Shown: positions 49,536 to 57,427 of the stretch, piece after piece
Layout: every line of letters begins with the position of its first letter
How positions within the stretch are numbered: the first letter of the stretch is position 1
Assembly: GCF_900107675.1 (NCBI RefSeq)
Contig: NZ_FNRI01000005.1
Span: 1 to 64,000 of the forward strand
From: Alistipes timonensis JC136
Lineage (GTDB): Bacteria > Bacteroidota > Bacteroidia > Bacteroidales > Rikenellaceae
Direction: 5' to 3'
DNA length: 64,000 nt
Notes under the pieces: generated by a model
Databases searched by the model: none
What the model was told of the DNA's origin: nothing
Seen by the model: only the letters and a program-made list of their open reading frames with translations
Position numbers and translations under genes: made by a program

Positions 49536-51098
49536 TTACAAGGGAATATTCGAATGCTTCTTGGCCGGGTTCTGCAGACGCTTGGTAGCCAACGACTGCA
49601 GGGCGCGGATCACGCGGAAACGCGTGTTGCGCGGCTCGATCACGTCGTCGATATAACCGTAGCGGGCGGCATTGTAGGGGTTGGAGAACTTGTCGTTGTA
49701 CTCCTTCTCCTTCTCGGCCACGAACTTGGCTTTCTCCTCGGGATCGGCGATCGCGGCGACCTCCTTGCCGTAGAGCACCTCGACGGCGCCGCTGGCGCCC
49801 ATCACGGCGATTTCGGCCGTCGGCCATGCGTAGTTGATATCGCCGCGGATGTGCTTCGACGACATCACGATATAGGCGCCTCCGTAAGCCTTGCGCAGCG
49901 TCACGGTAACCTTCGGCACCGTAGCCTCGCAGTAAGCGAACAGCAGCTTCGCACCGTGGGTGATCACGCCGCCGTACTCCTGGGTCGTGCCCGGCAGGAA
50001 GCCCGGAACGTCCACGAGGGTGACGATCGCGATGTTGAAGGCGTCGCAGAAACGGATGAAGCGCGCTGCTTTGCGGCTGGCATTGATGTCCAGCACGCCG
50101 GCCATGTATTTGGGCTGGTTGGCGATGATGCCCACCGACTGTCCGTTGAAACGGGCGAAGCAGGTGATGATGTTCTTGGCATAGCCCGCAGCCGACTCGA
50201 GGTACTCGCCGTCGTCGACGATGGCCCGGATGACCTCGCCCATGTCGTAGGGCTTGTTGGCGCTGTCGGGGATGATGTCGTTCAGCGAATCCTCCAGACG
50301 GGTGATCTTGTCCGTGCAGACAGCCAGCGGAGCATCCTCCATATTGTTCTGCGGCATGTAGGAAATCAGCTTCTTAATGAGCGCAATACCCTCCTCCTCG
50401 GTGTCGACGGCGAACTGCGCCACGCCCGACTTGGTGGTGTGCATCGTAGCTCCTCCGAGCTGCTCCTGCGTCACGTCCTCGCCCGTCACGGTCTTCACGA
50501 CCTTCGGACCCGTGAGGAACATGTTCGAAGTCTCCTTCTTCATGATGATGAAGTCGGTCAGCGCGGGCGAATAGACCGCACCGCCGGCGCAGGGACCGAA
50601 GATGGCCGAAATCTGCGGGATGACGCCCGACGACATCACGTTGCGCTGGAAAATGTTGGCGTATCCGGCCAGGGCGTTGACACCCTCCTGGATACGTGCG
50701 CCGCCCGAGTCGTTCATGCCGATGCACGGAGCGCCGTTGCGCATGGCCATGTCCATGACCTTGCAGATCTTGTCGGACATCGACAGCGACAGCGAACCGG
50801 CCGTCACCGTGAAATCCTGTGCGAATACATAGACCAAACGTCCGTCGATCGTTCCGTAACCCGTCACCACGCCGTCGCCGAAGGTGTGCTTCTTCTCCAT
50901 GCCGAAGTCGTAGCAGCGGTGGGTCACGAACATATCGAACTCCTCGAACGAACCTTCGTCGAGAAGCATCTGAATACGTTCACGAGCGGTGTACTTGCCT
51001 TTGTCGTGCTGTTTGTCGATCGCCTTCTGGCCACCGCCCATGCGGGCCGTTTCGCGGTTCTCGATCAGTTGGTTGATCTTATCCTGAATCTGGCTCAT
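49536..51098 (-). CDS. mmdA: Methylmalonyl-CoA decarboxylase carboxyltransferase (alpha) subunit
   Basis: A 520-residue acyl-CoA carboxyltransferase with two crotonase-fold halves. It moves the carboxyl of methylmalonyl-CoA to biotin, releasing propionyl-CoA. GKYTARERIQMLLDEGSFEE, the oxyanion region SGGARIQEGVNALAGY and the C-terminal LVDVPGFLPGTTQEYGG, RKAYGGAYIVM are family motifs. Length is typical (about 510-520). First of the decarboxylase subunits, four bases after the epimerase gene. Confidence 0.97.
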   Translation of the reverse strand: MSQIQDKINQLIENRETARMGGGQKAIDKQHDKGKYTARERIQMLLDEGSFEEFDMFVTHRCYDFGMEKKHTFGDGVVTGYGTIDGRLVYVFAQDFTVTAGSLSLSMSDKICKVMDMAMRNGAPCIGMNDSGGARIQEGVNALAGYANIFQRNVMSSGVIPQISAIFGPCAGGAVYSPALTDFIIMKKETSNMFLTGPKVVKTVTGEDVTQEQLGGATMHTTKSGVAQFAVDTEEEGIALIKKLISYMPQNNMEDAPLAVCTDKITRLEDSLNDIIPDSANKPYDMGEVIRAIVDDGEYLESAAGYAKNIITCFARFNGQSVGIIANQPKYMAGVLDINASRKAARFIRFCDAFNIAIVTLVDVPGFLPGTTQEYGGVITHGAKLLFAYCEATVPKVTVTLRKAYGGAYIVMSSKHIRGDINYAWPTAEIAVMGASGAVEVLYGKEVAAIADPEEKAKFVAEKEKEYNDKFSNPYNAARYGYIDDVIEPRNTRFRVIRALQSLATKRLQNPAKKHSNIPL

Positions 51099-51102
51099 AT
51101 CT

Positions 51103-51513
51103 TTATTTGTTTTTGTTTTCGCAAAGCTCCGTCAGAATGCCCTGGGTCGACTTGGGGTGCAGGAAAGCGATGGTCATGCCCTCGGCTCCCTTGCGCGGGG
51201 TCTTGTCGATCAGGCGGATGCCCTTGGCCTCGGCGTCGGCGAGCTGCTCCTCGATGTTCTCACAGGCCAGAGCCATGTGGTGAATGCCGATGCCGCGGTT
51301 CTCGATGAACTTGGCGATCGTCGACTCCTCGGACGTGGGTTCCAGCAGTTCGATCTTGGTCTGCCCCAGCATGAAGAACGCCGTGCGGACCTTCTGGTCG
51401 GCAACCTCTTCGATGGCGTAGCACTTCAGGCCCAACACGTTTTCCCAGTAGGGAATTGCTTCATCGAGACTCTTCACGGCAATGCCAAGATGCTCGATAT
51501 GAGAAACTTTCAT
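51103..51513 (-). CDS. mce: Methylmalonyl-CoA epimerase
   Basis: A 136-residue vicinal-oxygen-chelate enzyme that interconverts (R)- and (S)-methylmalonyl-CoA between the B12 mutase and the decarboxylase. It contains the metal His in SHIEHLGIAV, the Gln/Glu ligands in TKIELLEP, and GIHHMALACENIE. Standard length. First gene of the operon, behind a consensus promoter. Confidence 0.97.
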   Translation of the reverse strand: MKVSHIEHLGIAVKSLDEAIPYWENVLGLKCYAIEEVADQKVRTAFFMLGQTKIELLEPTSEESTIAKFIENRGIGIHHMALACENIEEQLADAEAKGIRLIDKTPRKGAEGMTIAFLHPKSTQGILTELCENKNK

Positions 51514-51579
51514 AGCAACAATTAAATTTAAGTTAGTGAATATTTATGTGTTGTTTCGTTCGTTGTTATTTTGCGAACA

Positions 51580-51611
51580 CAAAGATAGACGAATCTTTCA
51601 GAACCGCCAAA
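51580..51611 (-). promoter_or_regulatory. Promoter of the mce-mmdADCB operon
   Basis: On the minus strand TTTG (51608-51611), 20 bases, TATCTTTG (51580-51587). Both elements match consensus exactly. The leader is about 60 bases. Confidence 0.82.
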
Positions 51612-51778
51612 ATTCGACGGACTTTTTTTGGCAATAGTTTGGCTTCGAAATTCGCAGGATGTGTCCGAAAGTACGATTCGGGCACCGGACGGCTACGGGC
51701 GGCCCCGGAAAAGTTGCGGTTCGAAAGCCGCCGGAAACAAAAATCCCGCCCCTCGGGCGCACAAATCGTATTTTTTCC

Positions 51779-51807
51779 TATCTTTGGGGTCGTAACGACC
51801 CTTTTAT
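51779..51807 (+). promoter_or_regulatory. Distal ncRNA promoter P1 with palindrome at the start site
   Basis: TATCTTTG (51779-51786) is followed directly by a 6-bp dyad (GGGTCG 51787-51792, centre TAA, CGACCC 51796-51801) and then TTTTAT. The same 29-base arrangement recurs at 53439-53467. The dyad covers the expected transcription start, so it could be an operator or a 5' hairpin. Confidence 0.55.
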
Positions 51808-51844
51808 CAGTCGGAAGGTTTTGCAAAGCCATATGCAATTCGGT

Positions 51845-51876
51845 TTTGGAACAAGCGCATTTTTTTCCTATCTTTG
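51845..51876 (+). promoter_or_regulatory. Proximal ncRNA promoter P2
   Basis: TTTG (51845-51848), 20 bases, TATCTTTG (51869-51876): both exact consensus. Transcription would begin near 51882, at the 5' edge of the long rod-like fold. Confidence 0.75.
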
Positions 51877-51881
51877 TCGTG

Positions 51882-52087
51882 CAATCCGCAGCAGCGGGTT
51901 GTCTTGGCTCAACGGAAAAATCTGGAAAATTTATCTTAGCAGCCAAGTGCATATCCTGCTTGCGGTGCAACCTGCGCCGTATGGCATGGAATATGGTTTC
52001 CTACGTCATTACGGCGCGGGCTATATGCGCTTACTGCTACAAAGGTTTTCCAGAGCCGTCCGTTGGGTAAGCAAACAGTAGTCCGCG
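51882..52087 (+). ncRNA. Long rod-shaped structured RNA, 6S RNA-like candidate
   Basis: About 205 bases with no credible reading frame fold into one long rod of alternating helices and internal loops. The helices, from outside in, are 51908-51916/52059-52067 (9 bp), 51921-51929/52046-52054 (9 bp), 51937-51942/52034-52039 (6 bp), 51947-51954/52023-52030 (8 bp) and 51971-51981/52010-52020 (11 bp). Short stems at 51894-51897/52083-52086 and 51960-51963/51967-51970 add to it. All pairs are Watson-Crick except four G-U wobbles at most. Strong promoter P2 starts just before it. Size, rod shape and tandem promoters fit 6S RNA (ssrS), which mimics an open promoter to hold RNA polymerase. However, the central bubble is smaller than in E. 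coli 6S, so another structured RNA is possible. The 3' end is not sharply defined. Confidence 0.6.
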
Positions 52088-52141
52088 TTCGTATTTTATG
52101 TTACGGGCGCGGCACGGGCGTTTTCCAAAATCCACTGCATC

Positions 52142-52423
52142 ATGAAGCATGACAACCGCCGCCGCAGCGACAACAACCGTTTCGACCACGAACGCCTCCG
52201 GTTCGCAATCCGTGCATCGGGACTCTACACCGGGCTTTTCGCCCGGCGAATCGGCCTTTCCGACAGTGAACCGCTCTACGAAGTGCTGACGGGCCAGGCG
52301 CCCCTTACCCCGGCGCTGGCCCGCCGCATCCACGCCTGCTATCCGCAGATCGACCTGGAATGGCTGATGACGGGCCTCGTCGGGGACGCCGAACCTCCCG
52401 CGGCCGGTCAGAGCGACGTGTAA
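52142..52423 (+). CDS. Small helix-turn-helix (XRE-like) protein
   Basis: A 93-residue protein. The N-terminal part (RLRFAIRASGLYTGLFARRI) starts a helix-turn-helix of Cro/CI type. The ending, an Arg-rich helix followed by YPQIDLEWLMTGL, is the characteristic close of many Bacteroidetes XRE-family regulators, in which it is usually followed by a flexible tail. Likely DNA-binding regulator; its target is unknown. It starts 55 bases after the rod RNA and may be read from the same promoters. Its last 16 bases overlap the convergent glycosyltransferase gene. Confidence 0.7.
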   Translation: MKHDNRRRSDNNRFDHERLRFAIRASGLYTGLFARRIGLSDSEPLYEVLTGQAPLTPALARRIHACYPQIDLEWLMTGLVGDAEPPAAGQSDV

Positions 52424-53397
52424 ATCTGCATGAGGCGTTCCGCCACGGCATATTCCGAGAAAAGCTCCGCACGGCGGCGTTCGCGCTGGCGCATCGTCTG
52501 CCGCCACGACTCGTCGCAAAGGGCGTTCTCCAACGCCGCGACGACCTCGCCCGGCGCCTCGGGATTCACGTAGGCGGCGGCATTGCCGGCGGCCTCGCGG
52601 TTGAGCCGCGTATCGCTCAGCACCATCGGAAGCCCTGCGCGCAACGCCTCGACCACCGGGACGATCGACGCCTCGGACCGAACGTCGGGCAGGTAGGCGA
52701 AGACCCGCGCCATGCGGAACAGCGCCGGAAGGTCTGCGGGCGTCAGTTCATAGATAAAATCCACGCGCGCGGCAAGGTGCCTCTCACGGGCATAGCGGAG
52801 CAGAAAATCCGAATAGACCGTGCGGCGGCCGCAGACGACCACCCCGACATTCGAATCCAGCGCTGCGAGCGCATCCAGCACCGCCTCGTGGTTGTGATGC
52901 GGTTCGACCGTCCCGAGCATCAGGATAAACTGCTCAGGCAGACCGTATTTGCGCCGCGTATGTTCCAATTCCGCCCGAGCCGGCGGTTCCTGCGGCACAC
53001 GGGCCGCGAGCGGCATCACGACCTCGATCTTCGAAGGGTCGATACTCAGGCGTTCCGACAGCTCCTCGCGGGCCGGGGTGCTGACCGTGATGACCCGCTG
53101 CGCCTGCCGCAGCGCCCGGCGGTAGAGGCGCAGGGCGATAAGCCGCTCGGAGAGGCTGTAGAGGTGCGGATAGCGCAGGAAATTGAGGTTGGGGACGGTC
53201 ATCACCGCCGGGACGCGCCCCAAATGTACGGAGAGCGGCAGCGAGAAGCTGAAGCCGTGGAAGAGATCGACATCACCATGATGCTTTGCATCAACGACAT
53301 ATTCATGTTCCGGGGCGTAATGCGCCAGCACGTCTGCAAGGTGCCGGCAGTAATTGCCCCGGGACGTGACCGGGGCCGTATCGAGTCCTATTTTCAT
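52408..53397 (-). CDS. Glycosyltransferase family 1/4-type, GT-B fold
   Basis: A 329-residue cytoplasmic glycosyltransferase. The N-terminal acceptor domain begins MKIGLDTAPVTSRGNYCRHL. The C-terminal donor domain has FILMLGTVEPHHNHEAVLDA, then the GT4 E-x7-E motif region in RSEASIVPVVEALRAGLPMV. Somewhat short for GT4 (about 350-400 aa) because the N-terminal domain is trimmed. Monocistronic, with no cell-envelope cluster around it, so acceptor and donor are unknown. Divergent from the thioredoxin-fold gene. Confidence 0.88.
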   Translation of the reverse strand: MKIGLDTAPVTSRGNYCRHLADVLAHYAPEHEYVVDAKHHGDVDLFHGFSFSLPLSVHLGRVPAVMTVPNLNFLRYPHLYSLSERLIALRLYRRALRQAQRVITVSTPAREELSERLSIDPSKIEVVMPLAARVPQEPPARAELEHTRRKYGLPEQFILMLGTVEPHHNHEAVLDALAALDSNVGVVVCGRRTVYSDFLLRYARERHLAARVDFIYELTPADLPALFRMARVFAYLPDVRSEASIVPVVEALRAGLPMVLSDTRLNREAAGNAAAYVNPEAPGEVVAALENALCDESWRQTMRQRERRRAELFSEYAVAERLMQIYTSL

Positions 53398-53414
53398 AAC
53401 TTGTTACTGAAAAA

Positions 53415-53467
53415 TTGTTCCATCTGGCAAATAATCGTTATCTTTGGTGTCGTAACGACACTTTTAT
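53415..53467 (+). promoter_or_regulatory. Promoter with palindrome upstream of the thioredoxin-fold gene and meaB
   Basis: TTG (53415-53417), 21 bases, TATCTTTG (53439-53446), then a 6-bp dyad (GTGTCG 53447-53452, centre TAA, CGACAC 53456-53461) and TTTTAT. This is the second copy of the element at 51779-51807; the one changed base pair is compensated in both arms. Confidence 0.65.
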
Positions 53468-53502
53468 TTTTCGTGTCTTCGGATTACAAAACAAGGCTCT
53501 CT

Positions 53503-53967
53503 ATGAAGAAAGTGCTCCTTATCCTGTCGTTCGCAGCCGTCGCGGCTTCGGGTGGCGTCATGGCCCAGAACGTCGTGCTCGGCGACCGGGTCCCCGAGCT
53601 CAAAGTCTCGAAATGGCTCGACGACAACCAGCCGGCGGCCGCTCCGGCGACCTACATCGAGTTTTTCCACTCCTCGAACCCCGCCTGCATCACCTCGCTC
53701 AAACGCCTGAAGGAGATCACCGACAAAACCGGGGCCAAACTGCGCGTGATCGTCGTCACGAAAGAAGACGCCGCGAAAGTCACGCCGCTGCTCAGGCCCT
53801 ACCTCTCGAAGCGGATCGGCGCAGCCCTCGGCTCGGAAAAGGGTTTCACCGCCTTCGGCGTGACCTATGTGCCGTTCGGGGTGCTCACGGATGCCAGAAA
53901 CCGCGCGGTATGGATGGGCAACTCGCTGCAATTCAATGAAAAACTGATCGAACAAACAACCAGGTAA
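53503..53967 (+). CDS. Exported thioredoxin-fold protein with a single active-site cysteine
   Basis: A 154-residue protein. Start at 53503, giving signal peptide MKKVLLILSFAAVAASGGVMAQ; the longer open frame upstream only opposes the glycosyltransferase gene. The body is thioredoxin/AhpC-TSA-like: GDRVPELKVSKWLDD, TYIEFFHSSNPACITSLKRL, then the VTYVPFGVLTD cis-Pro loop. Where thioredoxins have CxxC, only the second Cys remains (NPAC), so disulfide reduction by the usual route is unlikely. It could be a peroxidase-like or chaperone protein. It is six bases from meaB and shares its promoter. Confidence 0.75.
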   Translation: MKKVLLILSFAAVAASGGVMAQNVVLGDRVPELKVSKWLDDNQPAAAPATYIEFFHSSNPACITSLKRLKEITDKTGAKLRVIVVTKEDAAKVTPLLRPYLSKRIGAALGSEKGFTAFGVTYVPFGVLTDARNRAVWMGNSLQFNEKLIEQTTR

Positions 53968-53973
53968 CACTCC

Positions 53974-55101
53974 ATGTCATTCACCAAGATAGACCACTAC
54001 GAAAAAGAGTACGCGGACATGCATCACGATACGGCCCTCAACGTCACGGAAGGCGTTGAGGACCAGCCCATAGTAAGCCCTTACTTCAAACGCCGCAAGA
54101 AGCGTGCGCTCTCGACCGGGGAGTACGTCGCGGGCATCCTCGCGGGCAATATCACCACACTCTCGCAGGCCATCACGCTGGTCGAATCGTCCAACCCGGC
54201 GCACTATGCGCAGGCGCAGGAGATCATCGAGGCGTGTCTGCCCCACGCCGGGAAATCGGTCCGCATCGGCATCACGGGCGTCCCGGGAGCCGGCAAATCC
54301 ACGTTCATCGAAGCCATCGGCAACATGGTCGTCTCGCTGCGCCACAAGCTCGCGGTGCTGGCCATCGACCCCTCATCGGAACGCAGCGGAGGCTCGATCC
54401 TCGGCGACAAGACCCGCATGGAGAGCATCTGCAACAACCCTTCGGTCTTCGTGCGCCCCTCCCCTTCGGCGGGATCGCTCGGAGGCGTGGCCCGCAAGAC
54501 GCGCGAGACGATCGTGCTGTGCGAGGCCGCCGGGTTCGATGTCATCTTCATCGAGACGGTGGGCGTCGGGCAGTCGGAAACCGCCGTGCATTCGATGGTA
54601 GACCTCTTTATGTTATTGCAGATCTCGGGCGCGGGCGACGAATTGCAGGGCATCAAACGCGGCATTATGGAGATGGCCGACCTAATGGTCATCACCAAGG
54701 CCGACGGCGAGAACATCCACAAGGCGGAGTTGGCCCGGACGCAGTTCCAGGGTGCATTGAGGTTGTTCCCGGTGCCCGAATCGGGCTGGCGGCCCAAGGT
54801 CTACACCTCGTCGGCGGTGGCCAAGACAGGTCTGGAAGAGGTTTGGAAAGGCGTCGAGGAGTATCTCGAACACATCGAGAAAAACGGCTATTTACAGCAC
54901 AACCGCAACCGGCAGAACAAATACTGGATGTACGAAACGATCAACGAAGCGCTGAAGGAGAGTTTCTACCGCGATCCGGCCGTCGAAGGGCGCATCGGGG
55001 AGTACGAGAAGCGCGTGCTGGAAGACCGGATTTCATCGTTCATCGCCGCCAAAGAGTTGTTGGCAATCTATTTCAAAGATACGGCCGGGAAGTCGGAATA
55101 A
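53974..55101 (+). CDS. meaB: Methylmalonyl-CoA mutase-associated GTPase MeaB
   Basis: A 375-residue G3E-family GTPase that protects and reloads the B12-dependent methylmalonyl-CoA mutase. Walker A is GITGVPGAGKST; the switch/Walker B region includes VIFIETVGVGQSE; the base-specificity motif is VITKADG. Typical MeaB ends with the dimerisation helices seen here. The mutase genes are not in the window, but the epimerase and decarboxylase lie 2.5 kb upstream on the opposite strand. Confidence 0.97.
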   Translation: MSFTKIDHYEKEYADMHHDTALNVTEGVEDQPIVSPYFKRRKKRALSTGEYVAGILAGNITTLSQAITLVESSNPAHYAQAQEIIEACLPHAGKSVRIGITGVPGAGKSTFIEAIGNMVVSLRHKLAVLAIDPSSERSGGSILGDKTRMESICNNPSVFVRPSPSAGSLGGVARKTRETIVLCEAAGFDVIFIETVGVGQSETAVHSMVDLFMLLQISGAGDELQGIKRGIMEMADLMVITKADGENIHKAELARTQFQGALRLFPVPESGWRPKVYTSSAVAKTGLEEVWKGVEEYLEHIEKNGYLQHNRNRQNKYWMYETINEALKESFYRDPAVEGRIGEYEKRVLEDRISSFIAAKELLAIYFKDTAGKSE

Positions 55102-55133
55102 TCCCTCCGCCGTCCCGTCACCGGACAAAAATA

Positions 55134-55160
55134 CCGCCCTTCGTGATGAGGGGCGGGATT
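55134..55160. terminator. Bidirectional terminator, meaB / sirtuin gene
   Basis: An 8-bp stem (55134-55141 with 55149-55156, one wobble) preceded by an A-run and followed by GATTTT, between the two convergent genes. Confidence 0.75.
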
Positions 55161-55181
55161 TTCGTATGCGGAAGGAACGTC

Positions 55182-55895
55182 TTACGCGATCTCGGGATGT
55201 TTCACGTAGATTTCGCGCAGGCGCCCGGCCAACTCCGGAACGCCTTCGGCAGCACGTTTGCGGATCACCTCCAGCGGATTGCGGATGCCCCGGATGGCAG
55301 GGCGGCCCGGATCGACCACATAGACCGGGATTTCGGGACGCACGCACCGCACCAGCGACGCCGCAGGATAGACCGCCAGCGACGTGCCTATCACCACAAA
55401 GATATCGGCCTCGGCGGCAAGCGCCGAAGCACGTTCGAACTCGGGAACCGGTTCGCCGAAGAAGACGATATGCGGACGCAGCAGCGAACCGTCGGGAGCC
55501 ACGTCGTCGAAGCCCTGCTCGATGCCGTCGAACGGCACGATGAGCGACGGATCGTCCGACGAGCGCAGTTTGGTGAGTTCGCCGTGGAGGTGGAGAATGC
55601 GCGTCGAGCCGGCGCGTTCGTGCAGGTCGTCGACATTCTGGGTGATGACCTGCACATCGAAATCGCGCTCCAAAGCAGCGACGGCCCGGTGTGCGGGGTT
55701 AGGTTCGGCAGAGAGCATTTCGCGGCGGCGGTCGTTGTAGAAGCGGATCACGCCCCGGCGGTTAAAGTCCAGGGCCTCGGGGATGCAGACCTCCTCGATC
55801 TTGTAATTTCCCCACGTCCCATCTGAGTCGCGGAACGTCGCAAGGCCGCTGTCGGCGCTGACGCCGGCGCCGGTAAAGACTACGAGTTTTTTCAT
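55182..55895 (-). CDS. cobB: Sir2-family NAD-dependent deacylase, zinc-less
   Basis: A 237-residue sirtuin that removes acyl groups from protein lysines using NAD+. The NAD motif GAGVSADSGLATFR, TQNVDDLHERAG and the catalytic His in LHLHGELTKL are intact. VFFGEPVP and VVIGTSLAVYPAA complete the pocket. The four Cys of the usual zinc ribbon are missing: the segment after the catalytic His runs RSSDDPSLI without Cys. Known for several Bacteroidetes sirtuins, so activity is still likely. Divergent from the glutamate decarboxylase gene; TACCTTTA (minus, 55918-55925) is a near-match -7 element. Confidence 0.92.
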   Translation of the reverse strand: MKKLVVFTGAGVSADSGLATFRDSDGTWGNYKIEEVCIPEALDFNRRGVIRFYNDRRREMLSAEPNPAHRAVAALERDFDVQVITQNVDDLHERAGSTRILHLHGELTKLRSSDDPSLIVPFDGIEQGFDDVAPDGSLLRPHIVFFGEPVPEFERASALAAEADIFVVIGTSLAVYPAASLVRCVRPEIPVYVVDPGRPAIRGIRNPLEVIRKRAAEGVPELAGRLREIYVKHPEIA

Positions 55896-55990
55896 GGCAT
55901 GGATAGTTACGCAGGGGTAAAGGTACGAAAATTATGGCATAGTTCATGCAAGATTCAGCCGATGTATACAAAAACAAAAAAATTCACACT

Positions 55991-57406
55991 ATGAATCAGC
56001 AAAAGCACAACACCGAGGACACCCTGACAGACATTTTCGGATCCAAAGAGATGCGTTCGCCGGCTCCGACGGAATTCATCCCCAAGGACAAGACCGCACC
56101 CGAAATCGCCTATCAGCTGGTCAAAGACGAGACCTATCCCCAGACCCAGCCGCGGCTGAACCTGGCAACCTTCGTGACGACCTACATGGACGACTACGCC
56201 ACCCGTCTGATGAACGAGGCCATCAACATCAACTACATCGACGAAACGGAGTATCCCCGCGTAGCGGTGATGTGCGGACGCTGCCTGAATATCGTCGCCA
56301 ACCTGTGGAACACCCCCGAAAAGGCCGAGTGGAAGACCGGCGCACTGGGCATCGGTTCGTCCGAAGCCTGCATGCTGGGAGGCGTGGCCGCATGGCTGCG
56401 CTGGCGCAACCGCCGCAAGGCCGCCGGCAAACCCTTCGACAAACCGAACCTCGTCATGAGCACCGGATTCCAGGTCGTATGGGAGAAGTTCTGCCAGCTG
56501 TGGCAGATCGAAATGCGCACCGTGCCCCTGACGCTCGACAAGCCCACGCTCGACATCGAAGAGGCCCTGAAGGTCTGCGACGAAAACACCATCTGCATCG
56601 TGCCCATCGCCGGTGTGACCTGGACGGGTCTCGACGACGACATCGAGGGGCTGGACAAGGCCCTCGACGCCTACAACCGGAAAACCGGTTATGAAATTCC
56701 GATCCACGTCGACGCAGCGTCGGGCGGTTTCATCCTGCCGTTCCTCCGCCCCGAAAAGAAATGGGACTTCCGCCTCAAATGGGTGCTGTCGATCTCTACG
56801 TCGGGCCACAAGTACGGACTGGTTTACCCGGGACTCGGATGGGTCGTATGGAAGGACAAGAAATACCTGCCCGATGAAATGTCGTTCTCGGTCAACTACC
56901 TCGGCGCCAACATCACGCAGGTGGGCCTGAACTTCTCGCGCCCCGCAGCGCAGATTCTCGGACAGTACTACAATTTCATCCGCCTGGGATTCGAGGGTTA
57001 CCGCGAGATTCAGCAGAACTCGATGGACATCGCCCGGTACTGCCACCAGCAGATCGGCAAGATGCCGTGCTTCCGGAACTACGCCAAGGAGGTCGTCAAC
57101 CCGCTGTTCATCTGGATGATGAACCCCGAGTACGACAAGAAGGCCAAGTGGACGCTCTTCGACCTGCAGGCCGCACTGCAGCAGAGCGGCTGGATGGTCC
57201 CGGCCTACACCATGCCCAAGAACATCGACGATCTGATCGTCATGCGTATCGTCGTGCGCCAGGGTATGTCGCGCGACATGGCGGACATGCTGCTGGGCGA
57301 CATCCGCAATGCCGTCGCCGAGTTCGAGAAACTCCAGTACCCCACCCCCTCGCGCATCAAATACGAGAACAAAGAGCACCAGAAAGGCAAGGTTTACACG
57401 CATTAA
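55991..57406 (+). CDS. gadB: Glutamate decarboxylase
   Basis: A 471-residue PLP enzyme that converts glutamate to GABA and CO2, consuming a proton. I start it at 55991 (MNQQKHNTEDTLTDIFGS), which aligns with the family; an in-frame Met at 55946 would add 15 residues. The PLP lysine is Lys274 in STSGHKYGL, and DAASGGFILPF and IGSSEACMLGG line the cofactor site. Total length agrees with E. coli GadB (466). No GadC antiporter or glutaminase lies next to it in the window. Ends at a 14-bp terminator. Confidence 0.98.
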   Translation: MNQQKHNTEDTLTDIFGSKEMRSPAPTEFIPKDKTAPEIAYQLVKDETYPQTQPRLNLATFVTTYMDDYATRLMNEAININYIDETEYPRVAVMCGRCLNIVANLWNTPEKAEWKTGALGIGSSEACMLGGVAAWLRWRNRRKAAGKPFDKPNLVMSTGFQVVWEKFCQLWQIEMRTVPLTLDKPTLDIEEALKVCDENTICIVPIAGVTWTGLDDDIEGLDKALDAYNRKTGYEIPIHVDAASGGFILPFLRPEKKWDFRLKWVLSISTSGHKYGLVYPGLGWVVWKDKKYLPDEMSFSVNYLGANITQVGLNFSRPAAQILGQYYNFIRLGFEGYREIQQNSMDIARYCHQQIGKMPCFRNYAKEVVNPLFIWMMNPEYDKKAKWTLFDLQAALQQSGWMVPAYTMPKNIDDLIVMRIVVRQGMSRDMADMLLGDIRNAVAEFEKLQYPTPSRIKYENKEHQKGKVYTH

Positions 57407-57427
57407 TCAATGCTGGAAATCTCCGGC

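Larger units (their letters stand above)
51514..51881. other. Intergenic region upstream of mce and of the ncRNA
   Basis: I see no gene here. On the minus strand the mce promoter lies at 51580-51611. Bases 51612-51778 show nothing I can name. On the plus strand two promoters in tandem (51779 and 51845-51876) point to the structured RNA, and the first carries a palindrome. Confidence 0.6.

Noticed and set aside
51546..52070. Plus-strand frame of 174 codons over the intergenic region and rod RNA
   Set aside because: Cys- and Phe-rich composition unlike neighbouring proteins. It crosses both promoters and the RNA helices, which explain the conservation better.
55918..55925. Exact promoter for the sirtuin gene
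   Set aside because: TACCTTTA is one base from consensus and lacks a clear -33 element, so it is mentioned under the gene but not listed as a feature.
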